Positions 46,493 through 55,584 are shown, counted from the first letter of the stretch. The stretch is 60,732 bases of DNA from JBFGCM01 sp041581135 (GCA_041581135.1 JBFGCM010000009.1:1-60732), one strand, 5' to 3'. Program-made: numbers and translations. The notes: generated by a model from the sequence alone, not told the origin.

Positions 46493-48244
46493 CTACTTGA
46501 TGATGAGCAAGACGGCGCCACCCGAGACCGTGTCGCCGGGCTGCACCCGCATGTCCACGATCTCGCCGGTGACCGGGGCGCGGATCTCGTTCTCCATCTT
46601 CATCGCCTCGAGCACACAGACGGGCTCGTCGGCAACAACGCCCTCACCCGCCTTCTTGTGCACTTTGACGATGGTGCCTTGCATCGGGGCTATCACCACG
46701 CCACCCGACTCGTTCTGGCCCGAGTCCTTGTGCAACTTGGGTGGGCGGCGGCGAGGGGCAGGCCGCTGACCGCCCGGCGCCGGAGCGCCGATGGCGGGTG
46801 TCCACACCTTCACGACGAAACGACGCCCGCCCACCTCGACCGTCATCTGGCGCTCACTCAGCTCTTCCTCGCCGGGCAACGCCGGTGCGGTGGGGGCGCT
46901 CAGGCTGGCCAGGTCGACCTCGTCCTCCATGAACCGGGTGTGGTGCTGGCCTGCCATGAAGACCTCGTGGTCGATGACCACCAGGTGCGCCGGCAGGCTC
47001 GTGGCGACGCCGGTGATCCGAAACTCCTGGAGTGCCCGCTTGGCGCGGCGTAGGGCGGTCGGCCGGTCGTATGCCCAGACGATCAGCTTGGCGATGAGAT
47101 TGTCGTAGTACTGGCTCACCGTGGAGCCCGCCTGCACCCCACTGTCGACGCGGATGCCGGGACCCCCCGGCTCGAAGTAGTCGACGATCGTGCCGGGCGA
47201 GGGTAGGAAGCCCCGGCTGGGATCCTCGGCGTTGATCCGGAACTCGATGGCGTGCCCCCGCGAGGCCGGGGTCGAGGTCACCGACAGCGGTTCACCGGCG
47301 GCGACGCGAAGCTGCTCCTGGACCAGGTCGATACCAGTCACCATCTCGGTCACCGCATGTTCCACCTGGATGCGGGTGTTCATCTCGAGGAAGTAGAACT
47401 CGCCCTCGGTGTCGACCAGGAACTCGACCGTACCCGCGTTCACGTATCCGGCTGCCTCGGCGACCGCCAGCGCCGCCTCCCCGAGAGCGGTGCGGTGCGC
47501 CGCGTCGAGCACCGATGACGGGGACTCCTCGATGAGTTTCTGGTGGCGCCGTTGCACCGAGCAGTCACGCTCGCCGAAGAACACCCCGGTGCCGTGCTGA
47601 TCGAACATGATCTGGGCTTCCACGTGGCGGGGGCGATCCAGGTAGCGCTCCACGTACACCTCGGGATTGGCGAAGTAGGCGTCTGCCTCCCGCCGTGCCG
47701 ACTCGAAGGCGGCGTCCACCTCATCGGGTGACCGCACCACGCGTAGCCCCTTGCCGCCACCGCCGTGGGCGGCCTTGACGGCGATCGGGTAGCCGTACTC
47801 CTCGCCCAGCCGCTTGACCTCGGCGGCGTCGTCGATGGGGTCGAGATTGCCGGGGACTCCCGAGACCCCGGCTTCCTGTGCGGCGCGACGAGAGGCGATC
47901 TTGTCGCCCATCGTGGCTATCGCGTCCGGAGGCGGCCCGACCCAGATGAAGCCCTCGTCCATGACGCCGCGAGCGAAGCTGGCGTTCTCGGAGAGGAAGC
48001 CGTACCCGGGGTGGATGGCGTCTGCCCCGGATTCGCTCGCCACCTCGAGGAGCCTGGCGATGTTCAGGTACGACTCTGCAGCCGGGGCCGGTCCGATGTT
48101 CCACGCCTCGTCGGCGAGGCCGACGTGTAGTGCGTCGCGGTCCAGCTCTGAGTACACGGCGATGGTGCGTAGCCCGAGTTCCTTGGCGGCTCGAATCACG
48201 CGCACGGCGATCTCGCCTCGGTTGGCGATCAGGACTGAATCCAT
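46493..48244 (-). CDS. accA: Acetyl/propionyl-CoA carboxylase alpha subunit (biotin carboxylase + BCCP)
   Basis: The 583-residue subunit carboxylates its own biotin with ATP and bicarbonate. Residues 1-445 are biotin carboxylase: LIANRGEIAVRVIRAAKEL, ATP-grasp loop AAHGGGGKGLRVV, and EMNTRIQVEHAVTE with the catalytic residues. A linker region of about 60 residues follows. Residues about 510-583 are the biotinyl domain with the biotin Lys in EAMKMENEIRAP. The ATG at 48244 lies 11 bp after the stop of the carboxyltransferase gene. The frame stays open upstream into that gene, which I regard as chance. The gene symbol follows actinobacterial usage for fused alpha subunits. Confidence 0.94.
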   Translation of the reverse strand: MDSVLIANRGEIAVRVIRAAKELGLRTIAVYSELDRDALHVGLADEAWNIGPAPAAESYLNIARLLEVASESGADAIHPGYGFLSENASFARGVMDEGFIWVGPPPDAIATMGDKIASRRAAQEAGVSGVPGNLDPIDDAAEVKRLGEEYGYPIAVKAAHGGGGKGLRVVRSPDEVDAAFESARREADAYFANPEVYVERYLDRPRHVEAQIMFDQHGTGVFFGERDCSVQRRHQKLIEESPSSVLDAAHRTALGEAALAVAEAAGYVNAGTVEFLVDTEGEFYFLEMNTRIQVEHAVTEMVTGIDLVQEQLRVAAGEPLSVTSTPASRGHAIEFRINAEDPSRGFLPSPGTIVDYFEPGGPGIRVDSGVQAGSTVSQYYDNLIAKLIVWAYDRPTALRRAKRALQEFRITGVATSLPAHLVVIDHEVFMAGQHHTRFMEDEVDLASLSAPTAPALPGEEELSERQMTVEVGGRRFVVKVWTPAIGAPAPGGQRPAPRRRPPKLHKDSGQNESGGVVIAPMQGTIVKVHKKAGEGVVADEPVCVLEAMKMENEIRAPVTGEIVDMRVQPGDTVSGGAVLLIIK

Positions 48245-48255
48245 GGGGGGAAATC

Positions 48256-49806
48256 CTAGAGCGGAATGTTGCCGTGCTTCTTGGGAGGCATCGCCTGTCG
48301 TTTGTTGCGGAGCATCTCGAGCGTGCGGATGAGGCGCGGCCTCGTCTCGCGCGGCTCGATGATCTCGTCCACCAGACCCCGCTCCGCCGCCAAATAGGGA
48401 TTGTTGAACCGCCCCTCGTATTCGGTGATCAACTCTTGTCGACGAGCTTCCGGATCGGGTGCGTCTGCGATCTCGCGGCGGTGAATCACGTTGACGGCCC
48501 CTGAGGCGCCCATGACGGCGATCTCCGCGCTTGGCCAGGCGAACACCATGTCGGCCTGCAACCCGCGTGAGTTCATCACGACGTAGGCGCCGCCGTACGC
48601 CTTCCGGGTGATGACGGTCACCCGGGGCACGGTGGCCTCGGCGAAGGCGTAGAGGAGCTTGGCACCGTGGCGGATGATGCCCTGGTGCTCCTGTTCGACG
48701 CCGGGCAGGAAGCCGGGGACGTCGACGAAGGTGACCAAGGGGATGTTGTAGGCGTCGCAGAACCTCACGAAGCGCGCCGCCTTCACCGAGGCGTTGATGT
48801 CCAGCGTGCCGGCCAAGTGCGCCGGCTGATTGGCCACGATGCCGACGCTGTAGCCATCGAGCCGAGCAAAGCCGACGACGATGTTGCGGGCATAGGTCTC
48901 GTGCACCTGATAGAACTCGCCGTCGTCGATTATGTGCTCGATGAGATCGACCACGTCGTACGGCAGGTTGGGCGAATCGGGGACGGTGGTCGTGAGGTCC
49001 TCTTCCATCCGATCCGGCGCGTCCATCGGCGTGAAGTAGGGCGACACCTCCATGTTGTTGCCCGGTAGGAACGAGAGCAGATACCGCACCTGTTCCATGG
49101 CGTCGCGTCCGTCGGCGGCGATGAAGTGACTCACCCCTGAGGTGGCGGCGTGGGCGCCGGCGCCCCCCAGCTCTTCGAAGGTCACGTCTTCGCCGGTGAC
49201 GGCCTTGATCACGTCGGGGCCGGTGATGAACAGGTGTGACGTGTCCTGCACTTGATAGACGAAGTCTGTGATGGCGGGCGAGTACACGGCGCCGCCGGCA
49301 CACGGGCCCATGATCACTGAGATCTGGGGGATCACCCCCGAGGCGCGCACGTTGCGGTCGAAGATGCGGCCGTATCCGTCGAGCGACACGACACCCTCTT
49401 GGATGCGGGCCCCGCCGGAGTCCTTCAGCCCGATGAGCGGAGCGCCGGTCTCCATGGCCAGATCCATCACCTTGCAGATCTTGTCGGCGACCACCTCGCC
49501 GAGGCTGCCACCGAACCTGGTGAAGTCCTCGGCGAACAAGAACACGGTCCGGCCGTCCACGGTGCCCCAGCCGGTGACGACGGCGTCCCCGAGTGGGCGC
49601 CGATCCTCGATGCCGAAGCCGGTTGCCTGGTGGCGCACGTAGGCGTCGATCTCCTGAAAGGTGCCCTTGTCCAGGAGCAGCTCGATGCGCTCTCTCGCCG
49701 TGAGTTTGCCGAGGTCGTGCTGCCGGTCCACGGCCCGAAGATTGTCAGGGGCCTGGGCCTCCAGCCGGAGCCGCCGCAGAGCCTCGATCTTGTCCTCTGT
49801 GCTCAC
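48256..49806 (-). CDS. pccB: Acyl-CoA carboxylase beta subunit (carboxyltransferase, propionyl-CoA type)
   Basis: The 516-residue subunit moves carboxyl from biotin to an acyl-CoA. Oxyanion-hole glycines are visible in LKDSGGARIQEGV and MGPCAGGAVYSPA (N-terminal half) and in TRKAYGGAYVVMNSR (C-terminal half); the VDVPGFLPGVEQEHQGIIRHG segment is characteristic of propionyl-CoA carboxylases. The family residue that separates acetyl from propionyl preference cannot be judged securely by eye, so acetyl-CoA may also be a substrate. GTG start at 49806 behind gaagagag. It diverges from the biotin ligase gene, placing apoenzyme and modifying enzyme side by side. Confidence 0.93.
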   Translation of the reverse strand: MSTEDKIEALRRLRLEAQAPDNLRAVDRQHDLGKLTARERIELLLDKGTFQEIDAYVRHQATGFGIEDRRPLGDAVVTGWGTVDGRTVFLFAEDFTRFGGSLGEVVADKICKVMDLAMETGAPLIGLKDSGGARIQEGVVSLDGYGRIFDRNVRASGVIPQISVIMGPCAGGAVYSPAITDFVYQVQDTSHLFITGPDVIKAVTGEDVTFEELGGAGAHAATSGVSHFIAADGRDAMEQVRYLLSFLPGNNMEVSPYFTPMDAPDRMEEDLTTTVPDSPNLPYDVVDLIEHIIDDGEFYQVHETYARNIVVGFARLDGYSVGIVANQPAHLAGTLDINASVKAARFVRFCDAYNIPLVTFVDVPGFLPGVEQEHQGIIRHGAKLLYAFAEATVPRVTVITRKAYGGAYVVMNSRGLQADMVFAWPSAEIAVMGASGAVNVIHRREIADAPDPEARRQELITEYEGRFNNPYLAAERGLVDEIIEPRETRPRLIRTLEMLRNKRQAMPPKKHGNIPL

Positions 49807-49877
49807 TGCTCTCTTCGCTTCGTGTCGCTCGGTGCCGAAGGTAGGCTCCGGCCGCCGCCCGATTTGACCATGAGAAG

Positions 49878-50603
49878 GTGGATTTGGCTACACCCTACGT
49901 GACCCACCGCTTGGAGTCTGTCGCCTCCACCCAAGACGAGGCTCGGCAACGGTTCACCGGCGCACCGTGTCTCGTCATCGCCGACGAGCAGCGGTCGGGG
50001 AGAGGCCGCTCCGGTCGGCATTGGATCCATGCGCCGCGGGCGGTCGCCGCCTCGTTGGCGCTGGCGCCCCGTTGGCCGAGCGCGGCGTGGCCTCGGCTCC
50101 CCCTGGTCGCCGGGCTGTGCGCTCGAGAGGTGATCGTGGAGACTACCGGCGTCGCCGTCGGTCTCAAGTGGCCCAACGACGTGATGGGCAGGGGCGGCAA
50201 GCTGGGTGGCGTGCTCTCCGAGGCGTCGGAAGGGGTGGTGGTCGTAGGTCTGGGTATCAACCTGTGGTGGCCCGAGCCGCCGCCCGGCATCGCCGCGCTC
50301 CACGACCAGGACCCCGGAGGCGACGCCGCCGCCGATCTGGCCACGCGCTGGGCGCGGGCTCTTCTCGAGCGGGTCGCCGGTGTCCCGGAGGCATGGGGTC
50401 GCGACGAGTACGTCGCAGTGTGCGTCACGCTGGGAGCTGACATCACGTGGGAGCCGGGGGGCGCGGGCACGGCGGTGGATATCGCTGAAGACGGACGCCT
50501 GGTCGTCGATACTACGAGCGGGCGCGTCGCCCTCGGCTCGGGAGAGGTGACGACGCTGCAGCCCGCTACGCTTCCCCACGACCACGAGGAGACACCCGGT
50601 TGA
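49878..50603 (+). CDS. birA: Biotin-[acetyl-CoA-carboxylase] ligase
   Basis: Activates biotin with ATP and attaches it to the BCCP lysine of the carboxylase encoded next door. The 241-residue sequence shows the biotinyl-AMP loop GRGRSGRHW (residues 41-49), KWPNDVM and the C-terminal SH3-like domain (GRVALGSGEV). There is no N-terminal helix-turn-helix, so it is a monofunctional class I ligase and not a repressor. GTG at 49878 is used; a TTG at 49884, better placed behind agaagg, is a realistic alternative. The divergent gap to pccB is 71 bp. Its stop overlaps the next gene's TTG (TTGA). Confidence 0.92.
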   Translation: MDLATPYVTHRLESVASTQDEARQRFTGAPCLVIADEQRSGRGRSGRHWIHAPRAVAASLALAPRWPSAAWPRLPLVAGLCAREVIVETTGVAVGLKWPNDVMGRGGKLGGVLSEASEGVVVVGLGINLWWPEPPPGIAALHDQDPGGDAAADLATRWARALLERVAGVPEAWGRDEYVAVCVTLGADITWEPGGAGTAVDIAEDGRLVVDTTSGRVALGSGEVTTLQPATLPHDHEETPG

Positions 50604-51340
50604 GCGTCCTGAAAGGCGAAGGCACCACGCCGATCTTGTTCGGCACCCTCACTGTCCCCGCCAGCACCCGGGGTCACACCGGGTACCTCGCCCGGCCGGA
50701 CCTCGGTGGTGAGTGGCCGACCGTGCTGCTCATCCCCTCCGGCTGGGGTCTCACGTCAGCCGTCAAGGACACGTGCCGGCGCATTGCCCGCTGGGGGATC
50801 GCCGCGCTGGCGGTCGACCCTTACGACGATGCCTCCCCTGCACGCAGTGCCTCCCGAGCGGAGGTCGACGAGCGCGCCGCGGCGGTTCCGCTGCGTCGCA
50901 GCCTCGGCAAGGTCGATGACTTCGTCGACTTCATCACCAATCCCGCCGCCGGGTGGTCGAACGCCGAGGACGGCTACGGACTGCTGGCCTTCGGAGCCGG
51001 CGGATCGGTGGCTGCGGCGGCGGCACGCACCCAGCCCGAGGTGACGGCGTTGGGAATGGTGGGTACCCCGCTCACCGGCCACGGGCGCGACCTGATCGAC
51101 GACCTGGACGACGTCGCGGTGCCCATCCTGGGTATCTTCGGACGCGAGGACGAGCGCGTGCCCATCGAGGACGTGATGACGGCTCGCTCCCGGGTCCCGC
51201 ATGCCGAGTGGGTCATCTACAACGATGTGACCGGGGACTTCATGGATGACTCCCTCCCCGACTACGACGCACTGGCGAGCAAGGACGCCATCGACCGCAT
51301 CGTCGCCTTCTGCGAGAAGGCGTTGCCCGCCCGGGTCTGA
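50600..51340 (+). CDS. Dienelactone-hydrolase-fold protein without catalytic residues
   Basis: The 246-residue product aligns to the alpha/beta-hydrolase fold of dienelactone hydrolases: an N-terminal strand pair, PTVLLIPSGWG (oxyanion region), LAVDPYDD, LLAFGAGGSVAAAAA (nucleophile elbow), GIFGREDERVP (acid) and the C-terminal EWVIYNDVTGDFMDD. At the elbow Gly132 stands where the Cys nucleophile is expected, and Gly212 stands where the family has His. Asp184 remains. It should therefore not hydrolyse dienelactones by the usual mechanism. The TTG at 50600 overlaps the biotin ligase stop, so it is coupled to that gene. Function unknown. Confidence 0.75.
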   Translation: MSVLKGEGTTPILFGTLTVPASTRGHTGYLARPDLGGEWPTVLLIPSGWGLTSAVKDTCRRIARWGIAALAVDPYDDASPARSASRAEVDERAAAVPLRRSLGKVDDFVDFITNPAAGWSNAEDGYGLLAFGAGGSVAAAAARTQPEVTALGMVGTPLTGHGRDLIDDLDDVAVPILGIFGREDERVPIEDVMTARSRVPHAEWVIYNDVTGDFMDDSLPDYDALASKDAIDRIVAFCEKALPARV

Positions 51341-51457
51341 TCCGGCGCCTGTCATGTTCCTGAGCTCCGCGGGTGATGTGCCCGTCTTCCGCCCGTCCGT
51401 CCGGTACCGCGCCCGTCTCGGAGCCCTAGGCGTCCTCACGCGGCGCAGGGAGTTGCG

Positions 51458-52066
51458 ATGAGACTCGTCCTCGTGGGTGGCGGCGAACACGCCACCGTCG
51501 TCGTGGACGCCGCGCTGAGCTCGGGTGACTTCGATGTCATCGGCTTCGTCGATCCGAATCCCGGGGCTCGGCTCGCTTCCCTCGGGTACGCCCATCTGGG
51601 TGAGGAAGCCGATGCCACGGACCTGGCGGATGTGGTGCGCGTGCTGGGGACGGGGCCCCGGCCGGGGGCGACGGTGCGTCAAGAGATCGTCCGCCGCATG
51701 GGTCCGTCCGGCTGGGTGTCGGTCGTGCATCCCGGCGCTCGGATCGCAGCCTCGGTCGAGATCGCCCCGGGGGCGGTGGTGATGGCCGGCGCCATCGTGC
51801 AGCCCGGCGTCCGGCTGGGGGAGCACAGTGTGATCAACTCCGGTGCGGTCATCGATCACGACGTGCAGGTGGGTGCGTTCGCCGCGGTGGGGCCGGGGGC
51901 CGCCATCGGCGGCGGCACCAGCATCGGTGCGGGCGCCCACGTGGGTCTCGGCGCCGCGGTGCGTGATCACGTCACCATCGGTGAGGGCGCCGTGGTGGCG
52001 ATGGGTGCCGTGGTGGTGAGCGACGTGGCGGCCGGCGCGACGGTGATGGGAGTGCCGGCCCGCTGA
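51458..52066 (+). CDS. NeuD/PglD-like sugar O- or N-acyltransferase
   Basis: The 202-residue product has the N-terminal nucleotide-sugar-binding half of the NeuD/PglD family (LVLVGGGEHATVVVDAAL) and a C-terminal left-handed beta helix built from hexapeptides (IAPGAVVMAGAIVQPGVRLG, HSVINSGAVIDHDVQVG, GVPAR at the end). The His in AVIDHDVQVG is the expected catalytic base. Relatives acetylate sialic acids or UDP-4-amino sugars. It opens the surface-sugar region and could serve the product of the LegC-like aminotransferase at 59379. ATG at 51458 follows cagggag. The 117 bp before it hold no gene. Confidence 0.88.
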   Translation: MRLVLVGGGEHATVVVDAALSSGDFDVIGFVDPNPGARLASLGYAHLGEEADATDLADVVRVLGTGPRPGATVRQEIVRRMGPSGWVSVVHPGARIAASVEIAPGAVVMAGAIVQPGVRLGEHSVINSGAVIDHDVQVGAFAAVGPGAAIGGGTSIGAGAHVGLGAAVRDHVTIGEGAVVAMGAVVVSDVAAGATVMGVPAR

Positions 52067-52069
52067 GGT

Positions 52070-53596
52070 TCACGAGCCGCCGGCGGCCTCCAGAATCACG
52101 GCGGCGAGCGCGTCGGCGGCTTCGATTCCGAGCCTGTTCCCATGGGCCGTTCGCCAGGGTCCGAGGTCCATCGGGTCGGTCTCGTGGGCGTTGCGCAAAG
52201 CGGTGGTGAGCTCTGCATTGGTGCGCGCCGTCCACACCCCGGGCAGCTCGTGGAAGTCGTAAGCCCACTCGTGCCCGTTGAGCGAGAACATCACGACCCG
52301 CCCCCCGGCGAGTGCGGCCTGGGCGACGACGCTGGACTCAACGGCCAGCCACACCGGTGCCGCAGCGGCAGGATCGACGTCGATGCCGTGAGCCCTCAGC
52401 AACGCAGCGGCGGCATCGTCGATGCGCTCTCTCGGATGGGGGCGCAGCGCCAGCGTGGCGCCTGCCCCCAGCTGCCGGCGCAGCGCGGACGCCCCGGCCT
52501 CGAGGTGGGCCAGGTAGTCGGCGGCGCTGCGGATGATGGATGCCTCCACCGGGCGCAGCGCCAGTACGCCGTCGTGGGTGGGTGGCAGTACGTCGAAGAA
52601 GGTCGCCCCGATCGGCCGCACGGCGCCCCCGAAGCCACGCCGCCTCAGGATCTCTCCGAACGAGTCACCGGCGACGCCGAAGACGTCCGCGGTCTGGCCC
52701 TCCCATTCGATGCCGTCGGTGTGGACGCCGTGCTGGCACGCGACCACCGGCACTTCGGCACGCTGCGCCGCTGCCGTCAGTGCCCGAGCTCGGGTCCACC
52801 GCACTTTGGCCGTGACCACGACCGACGCACCGGCCAGCACTCGGTCGGCGCCCGCCGACGTCACTGCGGCTTCCCGCCCCACGACGCCGGCCATCGCCCG
52901 CAGCGAGCGCTCGACCCAGGGCAACCACGCCGCACCCCCCCACCCCGGCGTCGACCACGCGGCGCGCAACACGTCGTACAGCTCGGCGGCGTTGCCCTTC
53001 GCCCATGGTGCGACGGCCATCAGGCTGGGGAGACCCATCGGTTCGGTGGCGAACTCGACCACGTGCACGGTGTCGCCGCGCGCCGTCAATCGCTCCTTGA
53101 CCGGTGTCAGCGCCCGCCGTTCGCTCGGGCCGCCGACGGCCAGCACGATGCCGGACCCTGCGTCGGGTGCGGGGAGGCGTGACCACCGGGCGGACCGTGC
53201 CGCCGCAACGATCCGGGGCGAGCCCATGTCCGGAACAGGTGGACCGCGGCGGACGAGGGGCACGTCCCCGAGGCGGGCCAGGCCCTCGCCCACCCGACCC
53301 GGCCGGGTGGGGCGGGACACGCTGTGGCGGGTGGTGACCGATCGCACCGTGCCGGCGGCGCCGTTGCGTACGGCTTCGGCCGGCGCCACGTTGCGCACCA
53401 AAGCCACGAAGTCGTCGCGGACGAGCCGTCCCACCGGATGTCCGCACAGGATCTCGAGTGCGGGCCGCGCCTGCTCGACCAGCGCCTCCACCTTCGCTGC
53501 CCGGACGACCCCGCCGCCCGGCACGCCTGGTGCGATGACCACGTCGAACCAGTCGTCGATGGGTGCCGCACCCACGTACACATCGACGTCGCTCAT
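52070..53596 (-). CDS. Orphan GT-B-like glycosyl/glycerophosphotransferase
   Basis: The 508-residue cytosolic protein lacks a signal or membrane helix. The C-terminal half (about 250-480) shows VVACQHGVHTDGIEWEG, LALRPHPRERIDD and ESSVVAQAALAGGRVVMFS; a QHG, an RPHPRE and a Ser-containing ESS motif of this kind occur in CDP-glycerol glycerophosphotransferases and in capsule-type transferases. The N-terminal half is not recognisable. It sits on the minus strand within nonulosonic-acid genes, so transfer of that sugar is a reasonable guess, not a demonstrated function. The stop lies 4 bp from the NeuD-like stop (convergent). ATG at 53596. The 223 bp to the divergent cytidylyltransferase gene must contain both promoters. 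Confidence 0.72.
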   Translation of the reverse strand: MSDVDVYVGAAPIDDWFDVVIAPGVPGGGVVRAAKVEALVEQARPALEILCGHPVGRLVRDDFVALVRNVAPAEAVRNGAAGTVRSVTTRHSVSRPTRPGRVGEGLARLGDVPLVRRGPPVPDMGSPRIVAAARSARWSRLPAPDAGSGIVLAVGGPSERRALTPVKERLTARGDTVHVVEFATEPMGLPSLMAVAPWAKGNAAELYDVLRAAWSTPGWGGAAWLPWVERSLRAMAGVVGREAAVTSAGADRVLAGASVVVTAKVRWTRARALTAAAQRAEVPVVACQHGVHTDGIEWEGQTADVFGVAGDSFGEILRRRGFGGAVRPIGATFFDVLPPTHDGVLALRPVEASIIRSAADYLAHLEAGASALRRQLGAGATLALRPHPRERIDDAAAALLRAHGIDVDPAAAAPVWLAVESSVVAQAALAGGRVVMFSLNGHEWAYDFHELPGVWTARTNAELTTALRNAHETDPMDLGPWRTAHGNRLGIEAADALAAVILEAAGGS

Positions 53597-53819
53597 CGCA
53601 GCACGACCCTGGGGGCCACGCGGCGCGGTCCTCCCATGAACACGATGGCGCGTCTGAAGGTCGGGTCGAGATCCATGTGCGCCGCATCGTGACCGATTCG
53701 GGACGGGGCCGCAACGCGCCGACCACTAACCTCGGCCCTTCGCCAGGGTGTCACGCCCGGTGTTCCCGCACCCCCCGAGGCGGCATGCGCACGGACCATC
53801 ACCACCACTCGCTCGGCCG
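53597..53819. promoter_or_regulatory. Divergent intergenic region (glycosyltransferase / cytidylyltransferase)
   Basis: The 223-bp gap between diverging genes. A taacct hexamer near 53725 could be a plus-strand -10 box, without a clear -35. No ORF with protein-like features. Confidence 0.3.
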
Positions 53820-54536
53820 ATGAGCGTGGTCGCCTTCATCCAGGCTCGCATGGCCTCGACCCGCCTCCCCGGCAAGGTGTTGCGTCCGCTGGCGGGTCGT
53901 CCGGTGCTGAGCTGGGTGGTGCGCGCCGCCACCGAGGCCGGGTGCGACGTCGTCGTCGCAACGACCACCGACCCGGGCGACGATGTCGTCGCCGAGTTGT
54001 GCGAGAGGCTGGAGGTCCCTGCCTTCCGGGGGCATCCCGACGACGTGCTGCGTCGCTACGTCGACGCCCTCGAGGCCCATCCATCGGATCCGCTCGTCCG
54101 GCTCACTGCGGACTGCCCGCTGCTGGATCCGGCCGTCATCGTGGAGACGGTGGCCGGGTTCGCGCCCGGGCTGGACTACGTGTCCAACCTGTTGGTGCCT
54201 CATCTGCCGCTCGGGTTGAGCGTGGAGGTGGCGGCGGCCGCGGCCCTGCGGCGTGCCGACCGCGAGGCGACGGGGGTCGACCGGGTGCACGTGACCAGCT
54301 ACCTCTACCGAGAACCGGGGCGTTTCAGCACCGCTGCGGTGATCACCGACCATGACGCCCCCGGCTACCGGGTGACGCTGGACACGGCGGAGGACCTCGC
54401 CGCGCTTGAGGCCATCGTCGCCGTCTTGGGGGACGCACCCCCCGCCGTCGCCGACGTCATCGACCTGCTGGACCACCGTCCGGACATCGTTGCGATCAAC
54501 GCCGAGGTGCGTCAGAAGGCGATCGAAGACGGCTGA
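53820..54536 (+). CDS. pseF: SpsF/PseF-like cytidylyltransferase, probable CMP-pseudaminic acid synthetase
   Basis: The 238-residue nucleotidyltransferase starts with FIQARMASTRLPGKVLRPLAG, the nucleotide-binding signature of the SpsF/KdsB/NeuA superfamily, followed by VATTTDPGDD, RGHPDDVLRRY and LTADCPLLDP, the last being the metal-binding region. In the context of pseI, pseG, pseB and pseC it most likely activates the nonulosonic acid with CTP. SpsF members without proven activity exist, so the exact substrate is inferred from context. ATG at 53820 begins MSVVAF; the frame extends 24 codons upstream to 53748 but that stretch is Pro/His-rich. It converges with pseI, 1 bp apart. Confidence 0.8.
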   Translation: MSVVAFIQARMASTRLPGKVLRPLAGRPVLSWVVRAATEAGCDVVVATTTDPGDDVVAELCERLEVPAFRGHPDDVLRRYVDALEAHPSDPLVRLTADCPLLDPAVIVETVAGFAPGLDYVSNLLVPHLPLGLSVEVAAAAALRRADREATGVDRVHVTSYLYREPGRFSTAAVITDHDAPGYRVTLDTAEDLAALEAIVAVLGDAPPAVADVIDLLDHRPDIVAINAEVRQKAIEDG

Positions 54537-54537
54537 T

Positions 54538-55584
54538 TCAGCCGTCTTCGACCAGGTCCCAGCTCATCGGGGTGCCGGCCGCCACGTCGCGCACCGCGGT
54601 TCGCCCCTCGATCTCGTCGAGGTGCCGCGGATGCAAGCCGGTGCCCGGGCGCACGCTGCGCACGTTGGTGCGGGTGAAGATCTCGCCGGCCTTCACGTCC
54701 GCCGCGACGAAGAGGGAGCGCCGGTACTTGATGCTCGCCTGCTCCCGGGGCGACGGTCCGAACCTCGGCTCGCCCTTCACGTCGTGGGCCAGGCCGAGGT
54801 CCGCCACCATCCGGGCGAACTCTTCTGGTTCCAGCGAGAACTCGCGGTCCTCGGTCGCCAGGTCGCGGCTCACGGTGAGGTGCTTCTCGACCAGCGAGGC
54901 GCCGAGGCCGACCGCCACCACCGGCACCACCGGGCTCAGCGTGTGGTCCGACAGCCCCACCGGTACGCCGTAACGTTCGATGAGCAGCGGGATGGCGGCG
55001 AGGTCCATCTCCTCGGGGGCGGCGGGGTACCCGCTGTTGGTCCGGAGTAGCGCGATCTGGTCACAGCCGGCGCTGCGCAATGTGCCCACCCCCTCGTCGA
55101 CCTCCTCCAGCGATGCCATCCCCGTCGACACGATCACCGGTTTGCCGGTGGCGGCGATGGTACGGAGCAGTCCGATGTCGACGATCTCGAATGAGGCCAC
55201 CTTGTAGGCGGGCACGTGCAGTTCTTCGAGGAAGTCCACCGCGCTCTCGTCGAAGGGGCTCGAGAACCAGATGATGCCGAGTTCCTCGGCGCGACGTGCC
55301 AGCTTCGGCTGCCAGTCCCACGGCGTGTACGCCTTCTCATACAACGAGTAGAGGCTCTGGCCATCCCACGTGGTCCCGGTGTCGAGCCGGAAATGCTCGT
55401 TGTCCACGTCGAGCGTGATGGTGTCCGGGCGGTACGTCTGGAACTTCACCGCATCCGCTCCGGATGCGGCCGCCGCCTCGACGAGCGCCATGGCGCGATC
55501 GAAGTCTTGCCCGTGGTTCGCCGAGATCTCGGCGATCACGAACGGGGGGCTGTGGGGGCCGATCCGGCGACCTGCAATGTCCAT
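54538..55584 (-). CDS. pseI: Pseudaminic acid synthase (NeuB family)
   Basis: Condenses 2,4-diacetamido-2,4,6-trideoxy-altrose with phosphoenolpyruvate to give pseudaminic acid. The 348-residue protein has the NeuB barrel (FVIAEISANHGQDFDRAMALV, VKFQTYRPDTIT, FSSPFDESAVDFL, KVASFEIVD, STGMASLEEV, GLSDHTLS, EKHLTVSRD) and the C-terminal SAF antifreeze-like domain (about 285-348: RSLFVAADVKAGEIFT, VRPGTGLHPRHLD). The TWDGQSLYSLYEKAYTPWDW segment is typical of PseI rather than NeuB or LegI. ATG at 55584 has ggaga 8 nt upstream; a TTG at 55599 is less likely. It is transcribed against the other pse genes and diverges from pseGH. Confidence 0.92.
   Translation of the reverse strand: MDIAGRRIGPHSPPFVIAEISANHGQDFDRAMALVEAAAASGADAVKFQTYRPDTITLDVDNEHFRLDTGTTWDGQSLYSLYEKAYTPWDWQPKLARRAEELGIIWFSSPFDESAVDFLEELHVPAYKVASFEIVDIGLLRTIAATGKPVIVSTGMASLEEVDEGVGTLRSAGCDQIALLRTNSGYPAAPEEMDLAAIPLLIERYGVPVGLSDHTLSPVVPVVAVGLGASLVEKHLTVSRDLATEDREFSLEPEEFARMVADLGLAHDVKGEPRFGPSPREQASIKYRRSLFVAADVKAGEIFTRTNVRSVRPGTGLHPRHLDEIEGRTAVRDVAAGTPMSWDLVEDG

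Noticed and set aside
46493..49303. Possible long fusion upstream of the biotin carboxylase start
   Set aside because: The frame stays open into the carboxyltransferase gene, but the added 353 residues are Arg/His-rich without domains, and the biotin carboxylase begins canonically at 48244.
53795..53812. caccatcaccaccactc, reminiscent of a His-tag sequence
   Set aside because: It lies in a non-coding gap, or in the unlikely N-terminal extension of pseF, and shows no vector context; short chance similarity.
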